DNA from: Lysobacter antibioticus
GTDB lineage: Bacteria > Pseudomonadota > Gammaproteobacteria > Xanthomonadales > Xanthomonadaceae
Direction of reading: 5' to 3'
Assembly (NCBI RefSeq): GCF_000731095.1
Contig: NZ_JMTZ01000008.1
Coordinates: forward strand, 1 to 64,000
DNA: 64,000 bases
The notes beneath the pieces were generated by a model that made no database searches, was not told the origin of the DNA, and saw nothing but the letters and a program-made list of their open reading frames with translations. Positions 37,696 through 45,819 of this stretch are shown here, piece after piece; within the stretch, counting starts at the first letter, position 1, and each line of letters begins with the position of its first letter. A program made the translations under genes and the position numbers.

Positions 37696-39522
37696 ATGGC
37701 AGCCGAAGCGCAGGGCAGCGAATTGGTCAAGGTGGTGGTGCTGCTGGCAGCGGGCGTGATCGCGGTGCCGATCTTCAAGCGCATCGGCCTGGGCTCGGTG
37801 CTCGGCTATCTGGCCGCGGGCCTCGCGATCGGTCCGTTCGGGCTCGGCTTCTTCGCCGACTCGCAGGCGATCCTGCACGTCGCCGAACTCGGCGTGGTCA
37901 TGTTCCTGTTCCTGATCGGCCTGGAGATGCGGCCTTCGCATCTGTGGAGCCTGCGCCGCGAGATCTTCGGCCTGGGCACCGCGCAGATCCTGCTGTGTTC
38001 GGCGGCGATGACCGGGGTCGGCCTGTTGTTCGGCTTCCCGCCGGTGGTCGCCTTCATCGGCGCGATGGGCTTCGTGCTGACATCGACCGCGATCGTGATG
38101 CAGATCCTCGGCGAACGCGGCGACCTGGCCTTGCCGCGCGGGCAGCGCATCGTCTCGATCCTGTTGTTCGAAGACCTGCTGATCGTGCCCTTGCTGGCCC
38201 TGGTAGCCTTGATGGCGCCGGCCGATCTGGCCGCCGACGGCGCCGCGCGTTCGCGCTGGCTCGACATCGGCATCGCCCTGGCCTCGCTGGCGGCCCTGCT
38301 GGCGGCCGGCATCTGGTTGTTGAACCCGCTGTTCCGCGTGCTCGCCGCGGCCAAGGCGCGCGAGGTCATGACCGCGGCGGCCTTGTTGGTCGTGCTGGGC
38401 GCGGCGCTGCTGATGCAGGTCGGCGGCCTGTCGATGGCGATGGGCGCGTTCCTGGCCGGCGTACTGTTGTCGGAATCGACCTTCCGCCACCAGCTCGAAG
38501 CCGATGTCGAGCCTTTCCGCGGCATCCTGCTGGGCCTGTTCTTCCTCAGCGTCGGCATGTCGCTGGACCTGATCGTGGTCGCGGCGAACTGGCCGCTGAT
38601 CGTCGGCGGCGTGGTCGCGCTGATGATCGTCAAGGCGGCGTGCATCTACATCGTCGCGCGGCTGCTCAAGGCCTGCCACACCGAAGCCCTGGACCGCGCG
38701 GTGCTGATGGCGCAGGGCGGCGAATTCGCCTTCGTGCTGTTCTCCGCCGCCGCCAGCGCCGGCCTGATCGACGCCACCGTCGGCGCCAACCTGACCGCGA
38801 TCGTGGTGCTGTCGATGGCGCTGACGCCGATCGCCATCATCGCCTTGCGCCGGCTGGCGCCGAAGACCGCGCTGTCGCTGGAAGGCATCGACGAGCCCAA
38901 CGGTCTGGGCGGCAGCGTGTTGTTGATCGGCTTCGGCCGCTTCGGCCAGGTGGTCTGCCAATCCTTGCTCGCGCGCGGCGTCGAGGTGTCGATCATCGAT
39001 ACCGACGTGGAGATGATCCAAAGTGCGCAGACTTTCGGTTTCAAAGTGTATTACGGCGACGGCACCCGCCTCGACGTGCTGCACGCCTCGGGCGCGGACA
39101 CCGCCCAGTTGATCGCGATCTGCATCGACGACCGCGCCGCGGCTACGGTCACTGCCCAATTGATCCGTCACGAATTCCCGCAGGCGCGGCTGCTGGCGCG
39201 CAGCTTCGACCGCGAACACGCATTGGAGCTGGTGCATGCCGGCGTCGATCTGCAGGTGCGCGAGACCTTCGAGTCGGCGATGCGCTTCGGCGAAGCGGCC
39301 CTGGTCGAACTCGGCGTGCCGCAGGACGAAGCGGCCGAAGTCGTGGCCGAGATCCGCCATCGCGACGCCGAGCGCTTCGAGCTGGAACTGGTCGGCGGCG
39401 TCGGCGCTGGAGTATCGCTGCTGTACGGCAACATGCAGCAGACCCCGTTGGTCACGCCGAAGCCGCGTACTGGCGCGAAAACCGTCGAGCCGGCGGTCGA
39501 AGACAGTGCCAGCAGCGCGTAA
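37696..39522 (+). CDS. Kef-type CPA2 cation:proton antiporter with RCK domain
   Basis: This 608-residue member of the monovalent cation:proton antiporter-2 family (KefB/KefC type) has about 12 membrane helices in residues 10-390. Conserved blocks are FLFLIGLEMRPSHLW, the FVLTSTAIVMQIL/EDLLIVPLLAL region and LLGLFFLSVGMSLDL. A cytosolic TrkA-N/RCK domain starts near 412 with the nucleotide-binding GSVLLIGFGRFGQVV. The C-terminal 80 residues are variable. Such proteins move K+ against H+ and are often gated by glutathione adducts or nucleotides. No kefF/kefG partner is adjacent, so I leave the symbol empty. Confidence 0.93.
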   Translation: MAAEAQGSELVKVVVLLAAGVIAVPIFKRIGLGSVLGYLAAGLAIGPFGLGFFADSQAILHVAELGVVMFLFLIGLEMRPSHLWSLRREIFGLGTAQILLCSAAMTGVGLLFGFPPVVAFIGAMGFVLTSTAIVMQILGERGDLALPRGQRIVSILLFEDLLIVPLLALVALMAPADLAADGAARSRWLDIGIALASLAALLAAGIWLLNPLFRVLAAAKAREVMTAAALLVVLGAALLMQVGGLSMAMGAFLAGVLLSESTFRHQLEADVEPFRGILLGLFFLSVGMSLDLIVVAANWPLIVGGVVALMIVKAACIYIVARLLKACHTEALDRAVLMAQGGEFAFVLFSAAASAGLIDATVGANLTAIVVLSMALTPIAIIALRRLAPKTALSLEGIDEPNGLGGSVLLIGFGRFGQVVCQSLLARGVEVSIIDTDVEMIQSAQTFGFKVYYGDGTRLDVLHASGADTAQLIAICIDDRAAATVTAQLIRHEFPQARLLARSFDREHALELVHAGVDLQVRETFESAMRFGEAALVELGVPQDEAAEVVAEIRHRDAERFELELVGGVGAGVSLLYGNMQQTPLVTPKPRTGAKTVEPAVEDSASSA

Positions 39523-39596
39523 GCGTCCTGCTGACCTCACTTCTCGCCTCTTACTGATTCCCAGTTCCCAGTAACTTAAGAGCTAGCTCCAACCGC

Positions 39597-40496
39597 TCAC
39601 GGACACCGCGGCGGCCAACTCAGGTCGGGCTTGGCGACGAGATCGATCAGGAACAACTCGCCCGAGCGCTCGCCATCGGCCTGCGCGAACAACAGCCGGT
39701 CGCCGCGCGGCGATAACAAGGGGCCGACCTGGAATGCGTCGGTGCGGGCTGGAATGCGGCCGTTTTCGTGCCAGCCGTCTTCGCCTCGCTCGAACCGGTA
39801 CAGATGCGAGCGGTCGCCGCGATCGATCACCGCGACCAGGCTGCGGCCGTCGCGGGCGACGTCGGCTTCGTACTCGTCGGCGGCCGTGCTCAGCGGCGCG
39901 CCGAGGTTGTGCACGCGCCAACTGCCGTCGGCCTGCGGCGTGGCCAGGTAGAGGTCGTTCTTGCCGTGCCCGCCGTCGCGGCTGGAGCCGAAGTACAGCC
40001 GGCCGTCGGCAGTCGCACGCGGCAGCAGTTCCGAGGCCTTGGAGTTGACCGGCTCGGGCAGGCGCTGCGGCGCGCCCCAGGCGCTGTCGGCGCCACGCTC
40101 GACGTAATAGATGTCGAGGTCCTCGCCGGTGGGATCGTGGCGGGTCGAGACGAAGTACAGGCGCCGGCCGTCGGCGCTCAGGAAGGGATCGGCATCGGCG
40201 CCGGACGCGGCGGCGAACGACGGCGCCTGCGGCGTCGACCAACCGTCGCGGCCGCAACGCGAATGCAGGATCCGCCAGTTGCCGAACTGGCGATCGCTGC
40301 GCATGAAATACAGCTCGCCGCCGTCGGGCGAGAAGGTCGGCGAGGATTCGTATTGATCGCTGGCGATGGCCGGCGGCGTCCAGCGCAATGCCGCGCCGGT
40401 CGGGTTCGGCGCGCCCGCATCGGCGCAGCCGGCGATCGATAGCAAGCAGGGCGCGAGCGAACGCAACAGGGGCGGAACGGACGACGCTCGGTGCAT
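39597..40496 (-). CDS. PD40 beta-propeller lipoprotein (TolB-like)
   Basis: This 299-residue protein from ATG 40496 has an N-terminal lipobox-like LLSIAGCADAG, suggesting lipid attachment at Cys24. The body carries repeated PD40/WD40-like blades (SPTFSPDGGELYFMRSDRQF, DADPFLSADGRRLYFVSTRH, ELLPRATADGRLYFGSSRDG, SPRGDRLLFAQADG). Such propellers mediate protein contacts in the periplasm. The GEDLDIYYVERGADSAWG blade type is common in OmpA-linked or exported propellers. No partner gene is adjacent. Confidence 0.82.
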   Translation of the reverse strand: MHRASSVPPLLRSLAPCLLSIAGCADAGAPNPTGAALRWTPPAIASDQYESSPTFSPDGGELYFMRSDRQFGNWRILHSRCGRDGWSTPQAPSFAAASGADADPFLSADGRRLYFVSTRHDPTGEDLDIYYVERGADSAWGAPQRLPEPVNSKASELLPRATADGRLYFGSSRDGGHGKNDLYLATPQADGSWRVHNLGAPLSTAADEYEADVARDGRSLVAVIDRGDRSHLYRFERGEDGWHENGRIPARTDAFQVGPLLSPRGDRLLFAQADGERSGELFLIDLVAKPDLSWPPRCP

Positions 40497-40542
40497 GGCC
40501 TTGGCTGTGCTCGCGCGGTGGGCGGTCGGGTTCGGTTTGCGC

Positions 40543-41166
40543 TCAATCGCCGTCGCGGACGCGCTGCTGAAAGCGCCGTGCCTTGGCGACGTTGCCGCAG
40601 GTGGCCATGTCGCACCAGCGGCGGCGGCCGTTCTTGGAGGTATCGACGAACACCCAGCCGCAATCGTGGCCGTCGCAGACGCGCAGGCGGTCGAGGCGGG
40701 CGTCCTTGAGCAGTTCGATGGCATAGGCGGTGATCACGTGCGCGATCAGGTCGAGCCCGGAGCGCTCCGGCGACCATTCGGTTTGCAGGCGCGAGCGCCG
40801 CGACACCAGGCGCGCGGCTTTCGATGCGGCCAGGCGGGCTTGGTCGATGACGTCGAGGTCGGCGCTGCCGGGCGCCTTGCCGTCGGCCAGGGCGTACAGC
40901 GCGTTGCACAAGGCTTCGCGCAAGGCCTTGCAGCGCGCCAACGCGGTCGCGGCCTTGGTCGGCGCTTCGCGTTCCAGTGCTTCGAGCGCATTGAGATCGG
41001 CGCGCGAGAAGCACGAGGTCTGCCGCGCCCAACGTAGCAACGCAGCGTAATCGTCGAGCCAATCGCGCGGCTCGCTGTCGCGCGCGGTGACGGTATTGAC
41101 CAGGTCGAGTGCGGGGTCGCCGCCGACCAGATCGGCGGGCTGGAAGGCGTGGTGTTCGAGGCGCAT
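40543..41166 (-). CDS. CGNR zinc-finger / ABATE domain protein
   Basis: This 207-residue putative regulator has the N-terminal ABATE domain (FQPADLVGGDPALDLVNTVT, DWLDDYAALLRWARQ) and a C-terminal Cys4 zinc finger (RVCDGHDCGWVFVDTSKN, then CDMATCGNVAKARRF), the CGNR family signature. Members are thought to bind DNA, but targets are unknown. The ATG at 41166 lies about 80 bases from the LysR gene's stop on the same strand. Confidence 0.9.
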   Translation of the reverse strand: MRLEHHAFQPADLVGGDPALDLVNTVTARDSEPRDWLDDYAALLRWARQTSCFSRADLNALEALEREAPTKAATALARCKALREALCNALYALADGKAPGSADLDVIDQARLAASKAARLVSRRSRLQTEWSPERSGLDLIAHVITAYAIELLKDARLDRLRVCDGHDCGWVFVDTSKNGRRRWCDMATCGNVAKARRFQQRVRDGD

Positions 41167-41248
41167 GCGGGGTCCTTGCGGTTCGCCACGAGACTAGGCC
41201 GATTCCGTCTAACCTTCAATATTGATTTGAAAGGTTCTGACGAGCGGC

Positions 41249-42151
41249 TCAGGCGCGATCCCAATAGGGCTCGTCGCCGAAGCGTTCGACCAGGAAGTCC
41301 AGGAAGCTGCGCACCAGCGCCGGCATCTGCCGACGCGAGGCATAGACGCCGTGGATGCCCATCGGCGGCAGCTCGTAGTCCGGCAGGACGATCTCGAGCT
41401 CGCCCGTACGTACCCATTCCAGGGCCTGATAGGTCGGCAGCGGCGCGATGCCGGCGCCGGCGCGGGCCGCGGCGACCAGCACCGTGGCTTCGTTGGCGCT
41501 GATGGTGCCGCCGACTGCGACGCTGCACGGCTCGCCGCGATGACGGAACTCCCACAGGCTGCGGCCGACGTGGTGATGGGTCAGGCAGTTGTGCGCGCTC
41601 AAATCTTCGATGCGTTGCGGCCGCCCGCGTTGCGCCAGATAGGCCGGCGCGGCGCACAGCACCGAGCGGCAGACGCTGAGCCGGCGTGCGATCAGGTTGG
41701 GGTCGAGTTCGCGCGCGATGCGGATCGCCAGGTCGATGCGCTCCTCGACCAGATTGACCGCGCGCTCGCCCAGCACCATGTCGATGCGCGTCTGCGGATG
41801 GCGCGCGACGTAGTCGGCGACCGCGGCAGCGAGATGACTCGCGCCGAACGACATCGAGGCGGTGATGCGGATCTGCCCGTGCGGTTCGGTGTCGGCGGCG
41901 GCCAGGGCGAGGCGTAAGTCGTCGCCGATCTCGAGCATCTGCCGGAAGCGGGCGAGGGCGGTCTCGCCGGCGCCGGTCAGGCCGATCCGCCGCGTGGTCC
42001 GGTGCAACACGCGCACGCCCAGCCAGCGCTCCAGCTCGGCCAGATAGCGCGTGACCATGGCCCTCGACATGTCCAGGGCCTCGGCCGCGGCGGTCAGGCT
42101 GCCGCGTTCGGCGATCTCGACAAAGACAGCGATGGCGGTCATCCGGTCCAT
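41249..42151 (-). CDS. LysR-family transcriptional regulator
   Basis: This is a 300-residue LysR protein from ATG 42151. It has an N-terminal winged HTH (MTAIAVFVEIAERGSLTAAA, LDMSRAMVTRYLAELERWLG, VLHRTTRRIGLTGAG) and a C-terminal periplasmic-binding-like effector domain (GQIRITASMSFGASHLAAAV onward). It matches the DsdC/PcaQ-like 'RMDRMTAIAVFVEIAERGS' subgroup that often regulates a divergent neighbour. The divergent neighbour here is the MBL-fold lipoprotein, 207 bases away, and is its probable target. Confidence 0.94.
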   Translation of the reverse strand: MDRMTAIAVFVEIAERGSLTAAAEALDMSRAMVTRYLAELERWLGVRVLHRTTRRIGLTGAGETALARFRQMLEIGDDLRLALAAADTEPHGQIRITASMSFGASHLAAAVADYVARHPQTRIDMVLGERAVNLVEERIDLAIRIARELDPNLIARRLSVCRSVLCAAPAYLAQRGRPQRIEDLSAHNCLTHHHVGRSLWEFRHRGEPCSVAVGGTISANEATVLVAAARAGAGIAPLPTYQALEWVRTGELEIVLPDYELPPMGIHGVYASRRQMPALVRSFLDFLVERFGDEPYWDRA

Positions 42152-42358
42152 TCGATTAGCTCGGAATATGCAAAAGACAGTCGACTTATACGCGGTTTTT
42201 CGCGCTGTTTCAGGCAACTATTCTGTCGCTATCGCGCTGGTGCGGCCTGGGCCGCCTGGCCGAGCCATCACGCGCTCTGCGCCCGGTGCGCCGCACCCTG
42301 GCCGCCGGGCCGGAATCCGTCGCCGTCGTCGTTCAGATCTCCCCTTGAGGAAGCCTCC

Positions 42359-43318
42359 ATGTCCAAGCACCCCGTCTACAACCACCGCCTGTTCCTGGCC
42401 ATCTCGGCGGCTTGCCTGAGCCTGGCGCTGGCCGCCTGCGGCCGCCACGAATCCGCGCCGGCCGAATCGTCGGCAGCGCCCACGGCGGCCGTTCCGTCGA
42501 CGCCGGCCGCGGCACCGCTCAAGACCGAGGTCTACAACCCGGGCAAGCAGGGCATCTTCGAAGTCAGCTCGGTGTTGGTTAGCGGCGAGCGCGATGCGGT
42601 GTTGATCGACGCCCAGTTCGCCGCGGCCGACGCGCGCAAGCTGGTCGATCTGGTCAAGGCCTCGGGCAAGCGCCTGACCACGATCTACATCAGCCACGGC
42701 GATCCGGATTTCTATTTCGGCCTGGACACGCTGCAGGACGCGTTCCCCGAGGCCAAGATCCTCGCCACGCCGCAGACGGTCGAACACATCCGCAGCACCC
42801 AGGAAGGCAAGTTCGCCTACTGGGGCCCGAAGCTCGGCGCGAACGCGCCCAAGCGCATCGTGGTGCCGCAGCCGCTCGAAGGCGATCGCATCGAACTGGA
42901 GGGCCAGTCGCTGCAGATCGTCGGTCTCGACGGCGCTACGCCGGACCGCAGCTACGTCTGGATTCCGTCGATCCGCACCGTCGCCGGCGGCGTGCCGGTG
43001 GTGGCAGGCGAACACCTGTTCATGGCCGACACCCAGACCCCGCAATCGCACCAGGCCTGGCTGGCCACGCTCAAGAGCATCGAGGACCTCAAGCCCGATG
43101 TGGTGATTCCCGGGCATTTTGCCGAAGCTGCGGCGCAGAACCTCGAAGCGGTGCGTTTCAGCGCCGGCTACATCCGCGCCTTCGACGAAGAAGCCGCGAA
43201 GGCGGCCGACTCGAAGGCCTTGATCGCGGCGATGAAAAAGCGCTATCCCGACCTGGGCGGCGACCTGTCGTTGGAGATCAGCGCGAAGGTCGCCAAGGGC
43301 GAGATGCCTTGGCATTGA
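42359..43318 (+). CDS. MBL-fold metallohydrolase-like lipoprotein with degenerate metal motif
   Basis: The 319-residue protein has a lipoprotein signal (LFLAISAACLSLALAACGRH; lipobox LAAC) and a Ala/Pro/Ser-rich linker. The body is a metallo-beta-lactamase fold: VSSVLVSGERDAVLIDAQFA, then TTIYISHGDPDFYFGLDTLQ at the usual HxHxDH position, and VVIPGHFAEA (later His). The HxHxDH motif is reduced to SHGDPDF, keeping the first His and the Asp but losing the second and final His. This could mean altered metal use or a non-hydrolytic role. It is divergent from a LysR gene. Confidence 0.85.
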   Translation: MSKHPVYNHRLFLAISAACLSLALAACGRHESAPAESSAAPTAAVPSTPAAAPLKTEVYNPGKQGIFEVSSVLVSGERDAVLIDAQFAAADARKLVDLVKASGKRLTTIYISHGDPDFYFGLDTLQDAFPEAKILATPQTVEHIRSTQEGKFAYWGPKLGANAPKRIVVPQPLEGDRIELEGQSLQIVGLDGATPDRSYVWIPSIRTVAGGVPVVAGEHLFMADTQTPQSHQAWLATLKSIEDLKPDVVIPGHFAEAAAQNLEAVRFSAGYIRAFDEEAAKAADSKALIAAMKKRYPDLGGDLSLEISAKVAKGEMPWH

Positions 43319-43355
43319 TTGATGGCGTTGCCTTGCTGAGCGATGCACCGGCTTC

Positions 43356-43890
43356 GGCTTTGAGGGTAGGAGCGGCGTCCCACAGGGATTTCCTGCGGTC
43401 ATAAGCCGCGACCGCGTCCTCGCCCGAAGCTGAGCGGTCGCGACTCGCGTCGCTCCTACCCAGAAGCACAGGCGCCGTTCTCGGATCGTCCGCTCAGCTT
43501 TAAGGGTAGGAGCGGCGTAAGCCGCGACCACGTCCTCGCCCGAAGCTGCGCGGTCGCGACTCGTGACCGTAGGAAATCCCTGTGGGACGTCGCTCCTACC
43601 CAGAAGCCCAGGCGCCGTTCTCGGATCGTCCGCTCAGCTTTAAGGGTAGGAGCGGCTTAAGCCGCGACCACGTCCTCGCCCGAAGTCGCGCGGTCGCGAC
43701 TCGTGACCGTAGAAAATCCCTGTGGGACGTCGCTCCTACCCAGAAGCCAAGGCGCCGTTCTCGAATCGTCCGCTTAGCTTTAAGGGTAGGAGCGGCGCAA
43801 GCCGCGACCACGTCCTCGCCCGAAGCTGCGCGGTCGCGACTCGTGACCGAAGGAAATCCTTGTGGGACGTCGCTCCTGCCCAGGAGCCAG
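43356..43890. repeat. Four tandem 140-bp units made of REP-like inverted repeats
   Basis: Units begin at 43356, 43496, 43636 and 43776, an exact 140-base period, with the last unit incomplete. Each contains GGGTAGGAGCGGCGTAAGCC plus GCGACC, a spacer (ACGTCCTCGCCCGAAG), a reverse arm (GGTCGCGACT...GTCGCTCCTACCC) and a tail (AGGCGCCGTTCTCGGATCGT). Three units carry an inserted segment TGACCGTAGGAAATCCCTGT in the reverse arm. The first carries its complement in the forward arm instead. Copies differ at only a few bases, so the array is recent. No gene is seen in 43319-43983. Confidence 0.92.
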
Positions 43891-43910
43891 AGCGCCTCGC
43901 GAACACAAAA

Positions 43911-43943
43911 ACGGCCGCTGCCCACGCAGCGGCCGTTTGTTTG
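43911..43943 (-). terminator. Rho-independent terminator of the secreted protease
   Basis: ACGGCCGCTG (43911-43920), loop CCCACG and CAGCGGCCGT (43927-43936) form a 10-bp stem. On the minus strand it is followed by TTTTTGTG; on the plus strand by TTGTTTG. It lies about 40 bases past the protease stop and could work in both directions. Confidence 0.85.
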
Positions 43944-43983
43944 CGATGCGATCAGGAATTCCGGATCGCGATCGTTACCGCAC

Positions 43984-45360
43984 TCAGGGATTGAAATAGC
44001 TCGACACGCTCGAATAGATGTCCGAGAAACGCGAGTAATAATCCGGGTCGCGCGGTGCGCTGCAGTAGGAATAACCGCCGTACAGGCCGCCACGCAGTTG
44101 GTAGCCGCCGGTGCCGGTCACGGTGAACAGGCCCGAGCCCGACGAACCGCCTTCGGTGACGCCGGTGTTCCAGACCACGCGATACAGCGGCGACTTGCCG
44201 TCGATCGAGGTCGACAGGCCGGTCACCGAACCCAGCGAGTACTTCTTGACGTCGCCGGCCGGGTGGTGGATGCCTTCGATCGCGGTGCCGGTGGCGCCGA
44301 TCGCCGCACTCGACCAGCCCGCGTACACCGCGCCCGACGGCGGCGCGGTCTTGAGTTCGAGCAGGGCGGTGTCGCGGGTGTTGTTGGCATGGCGCAGGTA
44401 AGCGCCGCCGCTGAGCGTGGTGTAGGCCGGGTTGACGGTCGAACCGTTGCAGGTAGTGACGTTGTAGAACCAATAGGTCTGCAGCGAATTGGCGACGGTC
44501 TGGCTGCCGATGCAATGCGCCGCGGTCCAGAACAGGCGCTTTTTCGGCGAGTGGTTGTTGTTGAGCAGGGTGCCGGTGCACAGATACGTGCCGCCGCCGC
44601 TGGTGAAGGTCATGCGCGCGACCGACTTGGTGGCGGAGAGGAAGCCCGACGGCGGGCTGGTGCGGCAGACGATGTCCTTCTCGCAGTAGTCGCTTTCGCC
44701 GATCTTGGCCTGGAACTCGCGCTCGCTCGCGACCGGGCTGACGTCCAGGTGCGAGAGCTGCGGGATCTTCAGGCTCAGCGCCTTCGTGCGCACGCCCTTG
44801 GGCAGGACCAGTTCGACCACGAGGGTGTCGCCGGCGACCACCGGCGACCAACCCAGTGCGTTGCCGGCGAAATCGGCGCCGCGCTGCTCGAATACGCGGC
44901 CGTCGTTGCCGGCGAAATGCAGGGTCGCCGAGGCCGCACCGGCGCCGCGCAGCGACAGTCCGGCACGCAATGCGACCGCGCCGTTGGAGGACACCTCGAA
45001 GCGCGCGGCGCGCGAGCCGTCGGCGAGCGGCTGCCAGGCGAGGGTGTTCAGATCGACCGTGCTGCGGGCGATGTTGCGGGCAAAACCTATTTCGAGCGGT
45101 TCGCCGTTCTTGTCCTGACGGACGCGGCGGTCTTTCAGCGCCGAAACATCCAGGCTGGTCGGGCGGCCCAGGCTGAACAAGCGCGGCGTCGAAGCCTTGG
45201 CGGCGACGGCGAACTCGGCCGCGCCCATCGCGCCGGCCGACGGCGCTTCGGTGACCGGCGCCGAATCCATCTCGGCGGTATTGGAACCGGTAGCGGCATG
45301 CATCGAGAAACTGGACAGCCCGGCGACGAGCGCCAGGCAAAGCGCGTTCTTGCGGATCAT
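43984..45360 (-). CDS. Secreted trypsin-fold serine endoprotease (lysyl-endopeptidase-like)
   Basis: This is a 458-residue preproprotein. A signal peptide (RKNALCLALVAGLSSFSMHA) and a propeptide of about 200 residues precede a mature domain starting near GESDYCEKDIVCRTSPPSG. The catalytic triad is visible: His in RLFWTAAHCIGS, Asp in NNTRDTALLEL and Ser in TEGGSSGSGLF. The layout, including the C-terminal LYGGYSYCSAPRDPDYYSRF and the Cys pattern, resembles Achromobacter lysyl endopeptidase and related Lysobacter enzymes. Whether it cuts after Lys is not certain. It is divergent from rnr and ends at a strong terminator. Confidence 0.9.
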   Translation of the reverse strand: MIRKNALCLALVAGLSSFSMHAATGSNTAEMDSAPVTEAPSAGAMGAAEFAVAAKASTPRLFSLGRPTSLDVSALKDRRVRQDKNGEPLEIGFARNIARSTVDLNTLAWQPLADGSRAARFEVSSNGAVALRAGLSLRGAGAASATLHFAGNDGRVFEQRGADFAGNALGWSPVVAGDTLVVELVLPKGVRTKALSLKIPQLSHLDVSPVASEREFQAKIGESDYCEKDIVCRTSPPSGFLSATKSVARMTFTSGGGTYLCTGTLLNNNHSPKKRLFWTAAHCIGSQTVANSLQTYWFYNVTTCNGSTVNPAYTTLSGGAYLRHANNTRDTALLELKTAPPSGAVYAGWSSAAIGATGTAIEGIHHPAGDVKKYSLGSVTGLSTSIDGKSPLYRVVWNTGVTEGGSSGSGLFTVTGTGGYQLRGGLYGGYSYCSAPRDPDYYSRFSDIYSSVSSYFNP

Positions 45361-45819
45361 CGTGCGATTCCTTGAGTGCCATAGGGAGGGGACGGCGGTG
45401 CCGCCGGTCCGCCGCCGCAGCGGGGACGCCCGGACCCTACGGCTGCCCGGAATGCGGTTTTGTGCGGTCTTTCCGGCTTCGCCGAAGCGCTTGAAGTACA
45501 AGGCGCGGGCTTTGCGAACGCGCGGATTATTTGTGCGCTGCGTTGCAACTCGACGCTAGCCGGAACGTGACGCGGGCCCGTGTCGGTGTGCGAAGCAGCA
45601 TGAAAACAGCGGTTTTCTCGTTCAGCTGCGGCGCGTGCGGCGCGCGCCGCAGCCGAGCTTCGCCGCCCCGACGCTCGTGCATGCGGCGCGTAGCGCAGGC
45701 CTGCCTGCGTCGCGCGGCGGCCTGCGAGCGGGCGGGAAGCGAGCGACCGCACGTCGGGAGCCCGCTGCCTCCCGGGCGCGGCAGACGCCCCGTTCATGGC
45801 GATGTGAGACCATACCGGC
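45361..45819. other. 459-base divergent region between the protease and rnr
   Basis: No gene is supported. It must hold the promoters of both flanking genes, but I see no strong sigma-70 pair. An AAGGAA lies about 8 bases before the protease ATG. Confidence 0.5.

Noticed and set aside
43356-43890. A CRISPR array
   Set aside because: The unit is 140 bp with almost identical content throughout. There are no short repeats with unique spacers, and no cas genes.
43582-45375. A 597-codon plus-strand frame that runs from the tandem repeat through the antisense of the protease
   Set aside because: It spans repeats and a terminator and has a repeated, non-protein-like sequence; the protease on the other strand has a full triad.
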